Shown one piece after another: positions 1 through 6,185 of a stretch of 11,340 nt of DNA (positions are counted from its first letter, which is position 1; each line of letters opens with the position of its first letter). The notes under the pieces were generated by a model. That model was given only the letters and a program-made list of their open reading frames with translations, was not told the DNA's origin and made no database searches. The DNA comes from Desulfobacteraceae bacterium (lineage in GTDB: Bacteria; Desulfobacterota; Syntrophobacteria; BM002). Both the position numbers and the translations under genes were made by a program. The stretch spans positions 1 through 11,340 of the forward strand of contig PPDG01000408.1 in assembly GCA_002899795.1 (NCBI GenBank), written 5' to 3'.

Positions 1-12
1 CAATTGCACAAC

Positions 13-77
13 GACGCGGTGAAACGGAGACGCGGAGAGTTTCTCACCGTCTCTCCCTTTCACCGTATCGCCGTGTC
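13..77. repeat. Inverted pair of 8-bp tandem repeat arrays
   Basis: Three forward octamers (GACGCGGT 13-20, GAAACGGA 21-28, GACGCGGA 29-36) are followed by a small palindrome, GAGTTTCTC (37-45). Four octamers of the same type then follow on the other strand: reading the minus strand they are GAGACGGT (46-53), GAAAGGGA (54-61), GATACGGT (62-69) and GACACGGC (70-77). The consensus is roughly GANRCGGN with no gaps in phase. The two arms could fold into an imperfect cruciform or RNA hairpin. The last unit overlaps the stop codon of the DUF4301 gene (76-78), so the array forms its immediate 3' end and may act as its terminator or mRNA 3' structure. That role is inferred. Confidence 0.75.
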
Positions 78-1650
78 ACGTAGTTAAGTGCCCCGGTCGC
101 AGCAGGTCGTTTATAGTCTTAACTGGATTGAATGTCTCCTCAGGTATCTCAACGAACACTGTGTTCCAGTAGGCCATGCCTCCATTCCACAAACCCGGCA
201 ATTCTAATGCTTTCAATTCTCTACCGTACTCGGTTTTTCTGGAGATAAACACCGCTTGGGGGTCGCAGAATTTGGTCAGATTGAAAGGCCGGTCCTGGAA
301 ATCACGCAGCCCACAAACAATCTGTACTGGACTGAAATGGGTGGAAGCCCCCAAGATGGCCATCTGCTCTGGCGAATTCTGATCGATCTGAGCATATTCC
401 ACTATCTGCAGGCTGAGCCTACCTGGCTGTTCTTGCACCCAAAAGGGGCCACCGCCTGGCTCGCCACGATTCTTAATCATACCGCAAACACGTAAGGGTC
501 GGTCCAAGAGCTCCGAAAGCCTTGAACCCTTTTCTTTTTCGCTGCACTTCGAAAAGCCCTCTGGTGGAGATACGCTGAGACGATGAACCGCAAAGTTGAG
601 TATTTCCTGTAATACTTTTGATTCAACCGACCTCGACTGCAGGACTTTCAAGTAACTGAAAATCGCTTCCTGAAGCTCTAAAAGCATGCCGGCCAGTATT
701 CTCTGAAAATGCACCACCTGATCACGATGGCCATCGGTTACCACGTTGTCAATATTTTTGATGAAAACGATGTCTCCTTGACATCGATTTAGGTTTTGCA
801 GCAAAGCGCCATGGCCACCGGGCCGAAATAGGAGGCTGCCATCAGGCCGACGAAAGGGACGGTTTTCCAGATCTACCGCCAATGTATTGGTCGCAGCGCT
901 TTGTAAGGAAAAGCTTAGTTCATATTCCACTCCGGAGCTCGCACCATAATTTGCGGCTGCCTCTCGGCCATGATCCTTGACCTCCTTTTCATTCTCTGCC
1001 GCCACGGTGAAATGAAGGCGGCACCGTTGTTTGCCATCTCGCACTGTGTGTATTGCCTCAACCAGGTGCTCTTCCAGCGCTGTCCGATAATGATCAGAAT
1101 AGCGGTGAAAGGGAATCAGCCCCTTAGGCAGCGAACCATAGTTGAGCCCCTGTGCTTCGATCAGAAAGTCCAGGATTACAGTATAATCCCCCGAATTCAA
1201 TTGAGCTGGCAAGGAAATGTCCGCCTTGTCCATAACCTCCGCCAGCGGTTCAAAAAAGGCAAACTCTCTCAAGGATTCCATGAAAACCTGAAGGTCACGG
1301 CGATCGCTGCTTATTTCGCTGAATTTTTTAGCGATCTTGTCCAGAGTAACCCTGTCCAATTGGTTCCGGATGCGTTGCAGAAAGGCAAACATCCTAGTGG
1401 CTGCACCGGAGGCTGGCAAAAAAACGCTAAAACGGCCCTTGGCAGCTGTTTCCGACCACAGATCAAGCAAACGGCTCTGATCCTGGGCATCGAGCACAAC
1501 AATCCCATCCCCGGGTGTGCAAGGCCGTTGCAGGGCAACCAGCCGCGGACCTTTTTCCAGGATGGCCATCTGCCTTCTGGCCTCTTCCTCAGTGATCCCC
1601 AACTGTTTCATCTGATCCAGGTCTGCCTTGGTAAACAAATCGTTGGTCAT
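76..1650 (-). CDS. DUF4301 family protein, putative nucleotidyltransferase-like
   Basis: This 524-residue protein matches what I recall of the DUF4301 family (Bacteroidetes and delta-proteobacteria), which has no established function. Visible motifs suggest a sugar nucleotidyltransferase-like fold. LPASGAATRM (78-87) resembles the glycine-rich G-x-G-T-R signature of NTP:sugar-phosphate transferases. PKGLIPFH (175-182), RPGGHGALLQNLN (276-288) and FIKNIDNVV (296-304) resemble the substrate lysine, GGHG and N-x-D-N motifs of UDP-sugar pyrophosphorylases. No signal peptide or membrane segment is visible, so it is probably cytoplasmic. The ATG start is preceded by AGAGG about nine bases upstream. 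It is divergent from a phosphomannomutase/phosphoglucomutase gene, which fits a role after sugar-1-phosphate formation, though this is inference. The stop codon overlaps an octamer repeat array. Family assignment is fairly sure; activity is not. Confidence 0.85.
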   Translation of the reverse strand: MTNDLFTKADLDQMKQLGITEEEARRQMAILEKGPRLVALQRPCTPGDGIVVLDAQDQSRLLDLWSETAAKGRFSVFLPASGAATRMFAFLQRIRNQLDRVTLDKIAKKFSEISSDRRDLQVFMESLREFAFFEPLAEVMDKADISLPAQLNSGDYTVILDFLIEAQGLNYGSLPKGLIPFHRYSDHYRTALEEHLVEAIHTVRDGKQRCRLHFTVAAENEKEVKDHGREAAANYGASSGVEYELSFSLQSAATNTLAVDLENRPFRRPDGSLLFRPGGHGALLQNLNRCQGDIVFIKNIDNVVTDGHRDQVVHFQRILAGMLLELQEAIFSYLKVLQSRSVESKVLQEILNFAVHRLSVSPPEGFSKCSEKEKGSRLSELLDRPLRVCGMIKNRGEPGGGPFWVQEQPGRLSLQIVEYAQIDQNSPEQMAILGASTHFSPVQIVCGLRDFQDRPFNLTKFCDPQAVFISRKTEYGRELKALELPGLWNGGMAYWNTVFVEIPEETFNPVKTINDLLRPGHLTT

Positions 1651-1702
1651 CGATATGTACCTCTTGATCTTTCATGGTAATGAGAGAGGACGATATATCT
1701 TA

Positions 1703-1831
1703 TCGCAAGCAAAGCTTGCTCCTACAGGAATCACTGTGCCCTGTCTTGTAGGAGCAACGTCCTCGTTGCGATCAACTTCATTCGGCAATGTGCCAATTCT
1801 ATTTGATCGCGACCTGGAGGTCGCTCCTACA
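1703..1831. repeat. Three REP-like palindromic elements (TGTAGGAGC type)
   Basis: Three copies of a REP-like unit lie in alternating orientation. Each has a TGTAGGAGC head, a short hairpin and a GCGA(T) tail. Unit 1 (minus, 1703-1726) pairs GCAAGC (1705-1710) with GCTTGC (1714-1719) around AAA. Unit 2 (plus, 1747-1773) pairs GCAACG (1754-1759) with CGTTGC (1764-1769) around TCCT. Unit 3 (minus, 1805-1831) pairs GCGACCT (1809-1815) with AGGTCGC (1818-1824). Stem sequences differ but pairing is kept, while head and tail are conserved, as in the REP/BIME elements known from Pseudomonas and other proteobacteria. They sit between the divergent DUF4301 and mutase genes. No RAYT transposase, the enzyme tied to such repeats elsewhere, is in the window. 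Confidence 0.8.
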
Positions 1832-1867
1832 GGTATAACTCTCCTACTCCCTGGCAGCTCTCTTTTA

Positions 1868-1909
1868 CTCTATGCTCTATGCCCTATGCCCTATGCTCTA
1901 TGCGCTCTG
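1868..1909. repeat. Heptamer tandem repeat (CYCTATG)
   Basis: Five in-phase heptamers, CTCTATG (1868), CTCTATG (1875), CCCTATG (1882), CCCTATG (1889) and CTCTATG (1896), are followed by a decayed sixth copy, CGCTCTG (1903-1909). The array lies just upstream of the candidate promoter for the phosphomutase gene. It is pyrimidine-rich on this strand and appears non-coding. Confidence 0.75.
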
Positions 1910-1920
1910 CAAAAAATAAG

Positions 1921-1948
1921 TTGCCAATGCGGAGTTTTTTTGTACACT
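1921..1948 (+). promoter_or_regulatory. Candidate sigma70-type promoter of the phosphomutase gene
   Basis: TTGCCA (1921-1926, five of six matches to TTGACA) and TACACT (1943-1948, four of six to TATAAT) are separated by 16 bases that include a T-tract. It lies about 120 bases upstream of the TTG start at 2072 and would give a leader of roughly 115 bases. This is a consensus match only, with no other support. Confidence 0.4.
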
Positions 1949-1986
1949 GGAACAAGCCGTGAGGTCAAATCGGTGGATCCATTTCC

Positions 1987-2048
1987 GGCAAAAAATTTGC
2001 CTACACAAGGTGTCTCTCCGGACCATCTTGCCGAGCGCGTCCAGACAC
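1987..2048 (+). promoter_or_regulatory. Potentially structured 5' leader of the phosphomutase gene
   Basis: Two possible hairpins lie between the candidate promoter and the ribosome binding site. The first pairs GGCAAA (1987-1992) with TTTGCC (1996-2001) around AAA. The second pairs GTGTCT (2010-2015) with AGACAC (2043-2048) and, inside it, GGAC (2020-2023) with GTCC (2039-2042). The second ends about ten bases before the AAGGA at 2059-2063. I do not recognise a known riboswitch, so this may be chance or a local translation-control structure. Confidence 0.25.
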
Positions 2049-2071
2049 GTCTCCAGTGAAGGAAAAGCAAT

Positions 2072-3418
2072 TTGGATGCAAAAACATTCAGAGAATATGA
2101 CATCCGAGGAATCGTTGGTACGCAGATAACTGAGGCTGACGTCACCCAACTAGGCCGGGCCTTCGGCACCTACATGGCGCGGCAGGGAAAGCGACGAGTC
2201 ACCCTGGGCCGCGACGTTCGTCCCAGTTCAGATCGTTTTCGAGAGGCTTTGCTGGAGGGAATGCTCGACACCGGCCTCCACGTGACTGATTTGGGTGTCT
2301 GTCCCAGCCCGGTCTTCTATTTCTCCATCCGTCACCTGGAGGCTGAGGGTGGTATTATTATTACCGCCTCTCACAACCCACCGGAATACAATGGGTTCAA
2401 AATCTGCAATGGACCGAATACTATTTTCAGTTCAGAGATTCAAAGGTTACGCCAGATCATGGATGATGGCGACTTTGTTCATGGCCAGGGCAGCCTGGAA
2501 TCCTACGACATTGTTGCACCGTATCACAAGAATATACTCAACAACATCAAACTTGAGAGGCAGCTTCGCATCGGGGTGGATGCGGCCAATGCTGTAGGAG
2601 GCCCGGTGGCCGTGCCCCTGTTCCGCAAACTTGGTTGTGAGGTTCATGATCTCTACTGCGAGCCTGATGGGACCTTCCCCAACCATGAGCCTGACCCTAC
2701 AGTTTTAGAAAACCTCCAGGACCTCATAGCTCTCGTTAAGCGCGAGAAATTGGACGTGGGAGTTGCCTACGACGGAGATGGTGACCGTATTGGTGTGGTT
2801 GACCATAGGGGTCAGGTGGTGTTTGGCGATCGCTTGATGATCATCTTTGCTCGGGAGATTCTTTCCAGGCGCCCGGGTGCCACTTTCATCTCAGAAGTCA
2901 AATGTTCAAAGACACTCTATGAAGATATCGAAAAACGTGGCGGCAAGGCGATCATGTGGAAAACTGGTCACTCTCTCATCAAGAAAAAGATGAAAGAGGT
3001 TGGCGCAGTTCTGGCAGGAGAAATGAGCGGCCACATGTTCTTCGCCGACCGGTATTTCGGTTTCGACGATGCCATTTATGCCTCCTGCCGCCTTCTAGAA
3101 ATCCTCTCTCGTTCGGGTAAAACCATTCCCGAGTTACTTGAAGGGATACCGGCAACAGTTGTTACTCCTGAGATTAGGGTAGACTGCCCTGATGAGGTGA
3201 AGTTCACCTTGGTTGAAAAAGTAAAGTCCCACTTGAGCAAGAAGTATTCTATCATTGATGTTGACGGGGTCCGAGTTCTCTTTGACCACGGCTGGGGTCT
3301 CCTACGCGCCTCTAACACCCAGCCCGCTCTGGTGCTGCGGTTTGAGGCAGAAACCGAGGAACAGCTCGAAGAGTATCGGCAAATAATCGAAAAGTCAGTA
3401 GCGCGTCTGCGAGATTAG
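2072..3418 (+). CDS. Phosphomannomutase/phosphoglucomutase (alpha-D-phosphohexomutase family)
   Basis: It interconverts hexose 6-phosphate and hexose 1-phosphate (mannose and/or glucose) in the cytoplasm, feeding nucleotide-sugar and cell-surface glycan synthesis. At 448 residues the length is normal and all four family motifs are present: FREYDIRG at the N-terminus (6-13); the phosphoserine loop TASHNP (98-103, catalytic Ser100); the metal loop DGDGDR (234-239); the sugar-recognition motif GEMSGH (316-321); and the phosphate-binding RASNTQP (412-418). The start is TTG at 2072, with AAGGA (2059-2063) eight bases upstream. The first in-frame ATG (residue 35) would delete the conserved YDIRG, so TTG is favoured. 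A hairpin terminator follows. Substrate preference cannot be read from the sequence, so I leave the symbol blank (algC, manB and pgm-type names are all possible). Confidence 0.95.
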   Translation: MDAKTFREYDIRGIVGTQITEADVTQLGRAFGTYMARQGKRRVTLGRDVRPSSDRFREALLEGMLDTGLHVTDLGVCPSPVFYFSIRHLEAEGGIIITASHNPPEYNGFKICNGPNTIFSSEIQRLRQIMDDGDFVHGQGSLESYDIVAPYHKNILNNIKLERQLRIGVDAANAVGGPVAVPLFRKLGCEVHDLYCEPDGTFPNHEPDPTVLENLQDLIALVKREKLDVGVAYDGDGDRIGVVDHRGQVVFGDRLMIIFAREILSRRPGATFISEVKCSKTLYEDIEKRGGKAIMWKTGHSLIKKKMKEVGAVLAGEMSGHMFFADRYFGFDDAIYASCRLLEILSRSGKTIPELLEGIPATVVTPEIRVDCPDEVKFTLVEKVKSHLSKKYSIIDVDGVRVLFDHGWGLLRASNTQPALVLRFEAETEEQLEEYRQIIEKSVARLRD

Positions 3419-3434
3419 TGCAGTTAATGGTATC

Positions 3435-3467
3435 CTGTGGGAGCACCTTTCCCACAGATGTTTTCTT
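3435..3467 (+). terminator. Rho-independent terminator of the phosphomutase gene
   Basis: CTGTGGGA (3435-3442) pairs perfectly with TCCCACAG (3450-3457) around a seven-base loop and is followed by a T-rich tail (ATGTTTTCTT). It begins 17 bases after the mutase stop codon. The TGTGGGAGC head also resembles a REP unit, so the element could be a REP serving as a terminator. Confidence 0.65.
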
Positions 3468-3539
3468 AAACAACGAGAGCCTGTTTGGAGAATCAACAAA
3501 TGTTAATGTTCCCTGAAACATGTATGAAAGGAGAAGACC

Positions 3540-3950
3540 ATGAAAAGAAAAGCTTCCTATAAACTTCGTGTCACCCGGAGAGAGTGCCTCTATGTCCATG
3601 ACGAGGCCGACCACTCCCTGATGATTCTTGAATTGGAGGGAGAGCCAATTGAATATGAAGTGGGGGTGGCAGGCGAATTTGTCTCGCGCCGAAGTGTAAA
3701 TTTCCACGACCGTATAAAAGGCTCGGGGCCTATGCAGGGTTACACCATAACCAATTTTCAGTACGGTTCGGTGTATAGTCGTTTTGAGGGAGAGCGAGAC
3801 GGAAACACCAGAGTCAGCAATGGTACGTGGAAAACGTATAAAGGAACCGGCAAGCTGGCAGGCATCACGGGTGAGGGGACGTTTAGGGTTACAGCCGGGG
3901 AAAGCTCAAACGAGTTCGTCCTCGATATGGAAGGCCAGTACGAACTCTAG
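3540..3950 (+). CDS. Small protein of unknown function, possible beta-barrel
   Basis: The 136-residue protein starts at ATG with AAAGGAG (3527-3533) six bases upstream, a strong Shine-Dalgarno that supports expression. It has no signal peptide or membrane segment. The sequence is rich in alternating hydrophobic/polar stretches and Gly/Thr turns. The pattern GYTITNFQYGSVYSRFEG (67-84) followed by GTWKTYKGTGKLAGITGEGT (96-115) resembles the allene-oxide-cyclase/dirigent/DUF3224 style of small beta-barrels (SNGTW, GTGKLAGITGEG, then a final strand). That fold is my inference from pattern, not a firm assignment. It has its own RBS, follows the mutase terminator by about 70 bases, and converges on the minus-strand pair starting at 4925. 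Substrate and role are unknown. Confidence 0.75.
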   Translation: MKRKASYKLRVTRRECLYVHDEADHSLMILELEGEPIEYEVGVAGEFVSRRSVNFHDRIKGSGPMQGYTITNFQYGSVYSRFEGERDGNTRVSNGTWKTYKGTGKLAGITGEGTFRVTAGESSNEFVLDMEGQYEL

Positions 3951-3989
3951 TCCAGCCATCAGCTGGCAGCAAGCATAAAATATAGCGAA

Positions 3990-4061
3990 AGAATCCAGTA
4001 GTCAGAATCCAGAAGAAAAAAACAAAATCGAATTTCTCTCACCTACTGGCTACTGGATTCT
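3990..4061. repeat. Inverted heptamer arrays between convergent genes, possible bidirectional terminator
   Basis: Left arm, plus strand: GAATCCA (3991), GTAGTCA (3998), GAATCCA (4005), GAAGAAA (4012-4018). Right arm, minus strand from 4060 downward: GAATCCA, GTAGCCA, GTAGGTG, AGAGAAA. The outer 12 bases, AGAATCCAGTAG (3990-4001) and CTACTGGATTCT (4050-4061), pair perfectly. The element fills the gap between two convergent genes (stops at 3950 and 4077), where a shared terminator would be expected. The loop is long, so termination is inferred rather than shown. Confidence 0.65.
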
Positions 4062-4076
4062 ATGAATGAACCTTGC

Positions 4077-4370
4077 TTACGCCTTCTCAGAAGAATCGGA
4101 GTCGGCATCCTGGCCAAGGATATGAGCCAAGTCCTCTCTCGCCGCTTCGATATACTCTAGATTCCCAGTTATCGCATAGTTGTATGTGGGCTCATACCAC
4201 TGCAGTTTCGTTCGTTTCTTGAGATAAGGTTTCAAAGCGAGAAATGAGTCAAGGAGTTCTATCCGCAGCTTGTTCTGCATTTCGAAGTCGCCCTGGCCTT
4301 GATTGTTAGCATGTTCTGCATATAATCGATCCAGTTCTCTCAGTTTGGCCCTTATTTCCTTATCAGTCAT
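4077..4370 (-). CDS. Conserved-looking small protein of unknown function
   Basis: The 97-residue protein starts at ATG (4370) with purine-rich AGGAG/GAAAGG upstream. It looks mostly alpha-helical and charged. A first helix (about 3-22, KEIRAKLRELDRLYAEHANN) is followed by a second region with LLDSFLALKPYLKKRTK, then an aromatic stretch WYEPTYNYAITGN (about 58-70) and an acidic, Ser-rich tail. No membrane segment, signal peptide or catalytic motif is visible. It starts 39 bases after the stop of the 4410-4925 gene on the same strand, so the two are probably co-transcribed and may act together. I do not recognise the family. Confidence 0.7.
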   Translation of the reverse strand: MTDKEIRAKLRELDRLYAEHANNQGQGDFEMQNKLRIELLDSFLALKPYLKKRTKLQWYEPTYNYAITGNLEYIEAAREDLAHILGQDADSDSSEKA

Positions 4371-4409
4371 CTTCGTTGCCTTTCTCTCCTATTCCGTTAC
4401 CGGTCCGGG

Positions 4410-4925
4410 CTAAAAACATGTGGGACCAAATGGTGTTTCTTTTTGCTTTCTTCCACTTTTCTGGGTTTCTTCCGGTCGGGCTCCTTGGTGTTGTTGAATG
4501 GTAACAATATTGTCGTTGATGGCAAGCTCCACCCACTTGTAAGCGCTATTGATCACGGGTTGATTCATGGGAAGCCGCTTACGGGTAAAAAAGAGTACTC
4601 TTTCCGTAGACCATCGCTCAGGATAGTATTGGCGCCAGTCAAACTCGAACTTTCCCGAAAAAATGATGGACTGGACGATAAGGTGGCGGGGCGGGGACGG
4701 TATGGCGCGCTTTAACCGTTTCTCGATCTCACCCTTAACCCTTTGGCTCATATCTTCAACCACTACCTGGGTGGGGTACTGATCACCCGGCGGCGAATTG
4801 CCAAAATTTCTTTTGACCTTGGCAAGACCTTTAAGCACACCGCGGGCATCCCAGAAATCAAGATCTGTGTAGATATGGTACAGTCCCTTGCCCTTGGAGG
4901 CCAAGTCATAGATAATACGGGCCAT
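4410..4925 (-). CDS. Protein of unknown function, first gene of a two-gene unit
   Basis: The 171-residue protein starts at ATG (4925), with AAGGA (complement of 4931-4935) five bases upstream and a good candidate promoter 77-105 bases upstream. The N-terminal part (MARIIYDLASKGKGLYHIYTDLD) suggests a small alpha/beta domain. A middle region is basic and helical (SQRVKGEIEKRLKRAI, about 59-74). Later come aromatic strands (IIFSGKFEFDWRQYYPERW, about 87-105) and VLFFTRKRLPMNQPVINSAYKWVELAINDNIV. The last 25 residues are polar, basic and probably disordered. There is no signal peptide, membrane helix or recognised catalytic motif. It is followed after 39 bases by the 97-residue gene. The family is not recognised. 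Confidence 0.7.
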   Translation of the reverse strand: MARIIYDLASKGKGLYHIYTDLDFWDARGVLKGLAKVKRNFGNSPPGDQYPTQVVVEDMSQRVKGEIEKRLKRAIPSPPRHLIVQSIIFSGKFEFDWRQYYPERWSTERVLFFTRKRLPMNQPVINSAYKWVELAINDNIVTIQQHQGARPEETQKSGRKQKETPFGPTCF

Positions 4926-5001
4926 TTTCTTCCTTGTACAAAAACCTGGGATTATTATCTGAACCCAAAAAGGTTGTCTTTATTTAACATCCACCGTCAA
5001 A

Positions 5002-5030
5002 ATTCTACTTTATATTGCTTTGTCATTCAA
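5002..5030 (-). promoter_or_regulatory. Candidate promoter for the 4925-4077 gene pair
   Basis: On the minus strand, TTGAAT (5025-5030) and TAGAAT (5002-5007) are separated by 17 bases in an AT-rich region. They match the -35 and -10 consensus at four and five of six positions. The ATG at 4925 lies 77 bases downstream of the -10. Confidence 0.45.
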
Positions 5031-5099
5031 CCTAAGCTAATGGGTTGACGGTTTAAATCGCTTTGCTAAACCATCCGACTTACCTGTTCACCGTTTCTC

Positions 5100-5172
5100 G
5101 GGCGGGGATAAACCCCGCCCCTACATCAGATACGTTTTTTGAAAATCGTAGGGGTGGGGTTTACCCCCACCC
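5100..5172. repeat. Two opposed GTAGGGG-type palindromic repeats with compensatory stem change
   Basis: Unit A pairs GGGCGGGG (5100-5107) with CCCCGCCC (5113-5120) and is followed by CTACA. Unit B begins CGTAG (5147-5151) and pairs GGGTGGGG (5152-5159) with CCCCACCC (5165-5172). The units lie in opposite orientation, with GTAG heads facing each other across a 21-base AT-rich spacer. The one C-G pair that differs is a T-A pair in the other unit, so pairing is preserved. They follow the HAD gene (stop 5183) and could serve as its 3' hairpin. This is a different REP-like family from the one at 1703-1831. Confidence 0.75.
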
Positions 5173-5182
5173 GCAAAGTCTC

Positions 5183-5884
5183 CTATTTCTTTTGTGTGCT
5201 CTGTGACCTTTGTATTCGATGTTGCACTAGGTCTTGCAGTAATGCAAGATCGACCTGGTCAAAATCTCCCACCACCCTGTCAGCGGCGGCAAGTTCTGGT
5301 TCGCTCGCACTCGTGCTGATCGCCAGACAGCACATGCCGGCGGCTTTCGCCGCAGCCACCCCATGGGGGGCATCTTCAATCACGAGGCAACTCTCGTGAC
5401 TCACCCCCAACTTCCTGGCCGCCGTCAGATAGATATCCGGTGCAGGCTTTCCGCGAGCCACCTGGTCACCACTCAAAATGAGATCGAACAGCCCAGTGAT
5501 ATTGAGCCTACCCAAGGCCAAATCCACAAGCTCCTTCGGTGATGAGGAGGCCAAGCCAGTCTTAATCTCCGCAGCATGCACTGACCTGACCAACTGCAAA
5601 GCATGCGGCATCGGTCGAAGGAACTCTCGGAAGAGGCCGGCAATCAGCTGGTTACGCTCTTCAACCACATCGCCTACGCTCTCTTTGAGATCGTAGTGTT
5701 TTATCAAAAAGCCAACAGCTTCACTGGAGTCTAGTCCCATCATGACAGTTTTCAGTTGTGGCGAGTAGCGAAGATTTCTGCGAGCCAGGAGCTGTTGTTC
5801 AGCTTTCGACCACAGCGGTTCACTGTCGATAATCACCCCGTCCATGTCGAATAAGACAGCCTCAAGTTTACTATTCTCTGCCAT
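5183..5884 (-). CDS. HAD-superfamily hydrolase, beta-phosphoglucomutase/sugar phosphatase-like
   Basis: A cytoplasmic phosphotransferase of the HAD superfamily with a helical C1 cap, in the group that includes beta-phosphoglucomutases and small-sugar phosphatases. Counting from the ATG at 5884 (233 residues): motif I is LFDMDGVIIDSE (11-22), with nucleophile Asp13 and acid/base Asp15. Motif II is TGLASSS (109-115). Motif III is the lysine in RGKPAPD (Lys146). Motif IV is IEDAPHG (169-175, Asp171), where Ala replaces the usual Ser. All catalytic residues are present. An in-frame GTG at 5899 would add five residues (MVRKK); neither start has a strong Shine-Dalgarno, and the ATG fits the family better. 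The last 11 codons coincide with a degenerate heptamer array. Substrate unknown; a sugar phosphate is likely. Confidence 0.92.
   Translation of the reverse strand: MAENSKLEAVLFDMDGVIIDSEPLWSKAEQQLLARRNLRYSPQLKTVMMGLDSSEAVGFLIKHYDLKESVGDVVEERNQLIAGLFREFLRPMPHALQLVRSVHAAEIKTGLASSSPKELVDLALGRLNITGLFDLILSGDQVARGKPAPDIYLTAARKLGVSHESCLVIEDAPHGVAAAKAAGMCCLAISTSASEPELAAADRVVGDFDQVDLALLQDLVQHRIQRSQSTQKK
5190..5217. repeat. Degenerate heptamers within the 3' end of the HAD gene
   Basis: On the minus strand the last codons can be read as four heptamers: GAATACA, AAGGTCA, CAGAGCA and CACAAAA (5217 down to 5190). They encode the polar tail RIQRSQSTQKK. The consensus is weak, so this may be chance, but 7-bp periodicity recurs elsewhere in this window. 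Confidence 0.35.
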
Positions 5885-5902
5885 CTTTTTTCTTACCACT
5901 TA

Positions 5903-5923
5903 CTAGATACTATGCACTATAGA
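5903..5923. repeat. Short heptamer run upstream of the HAD gene
   Basis: Three in-phase units, CTAGATA (5903), CTATGCA (5910) and CTATAGA (5917), lie just upstream of the HAD start. They resemble the CYCTATG units at 1868-1909. Confidence 0.4.
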
Positions 5924-5952
5924 AGCACTGCGGAGGCATGGCTTCCAGTTAG

Positions 5953-6116
5953 TTGGAGGATGGAGGAGCGCTCAGGCCAGCGATGCTGACCTTCGCTTGA
6001 GGTTGGAGGCAAAGACAACCCCGAGCAGATTCTTTCTTTTTTCTGCCTCAAACCTCTAACCTCTAACCTCCAACGCCAAAACCTTGTGCCTTGCGCCCTG
6101 TACCTTGTGCCTTTTA
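5953..6116. repeat. Opposed TTGGAGG-type heptamer arrays plus a CCTTGTG array
   Basis: Left side: TTGGAGG (5953), ATGGAGG (5960-5966) and later TTGAGG/TTGGAGG (5997-6009). Right side, in reverse orientation: CCTCAAA (6046), CCTCTAA (6053), CCTCTAA (6060), CCTCCAA (6067-6073). A second run follows: CCTTGTG (6082), CCTTGCG (6089), CCCTGTA (6096), CCTTGTG (6103), CCTTTTA (6110-6116). Between the left copies, CAGC (5978-5981) and GCTG (5985-5988) form a small hairpin. The block occupies the gap between the Lon terminator and the HAD start; I see no gene here. Confidence 0.65.
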
Positions 6117-6118
6117 CT

Positions 6119-6160
6119 AAATAAAAAGGGCGCTCTGTTCGAAAACGTCCGAGAGCGCCC
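6119..6160 (-). terminator. Rho-independent terminator of the Lon-like protease gene
   Basis: GGGCGCTCT (6128-6136) and AGAGCGCCC (6152-6160) form a perfect nine-base-pair GC-rich stem with a 15-base loop. Read on the minus strand, the stem is followed by TTTTTATTTA. It lies 26 bases past the protease stop codon. Confidence 0.88.
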
Positions 6161-6185
6161 GCTTCGGTTAGAATGTCATTACTAT

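Noticed and set aside
970..1680. 236-codon plus-strand frame opposite the DUF4301 gene
   Set aside because: It is antisense to a gene with clear family motifs and has no recognisable domain; an antisense shadow.
1703..1831. Insertion sequence ends
   Set aside because: No transposase frame and no long terminal inverted repeats; the REP-like head-hairpin-tail pattern explains the sequence better.
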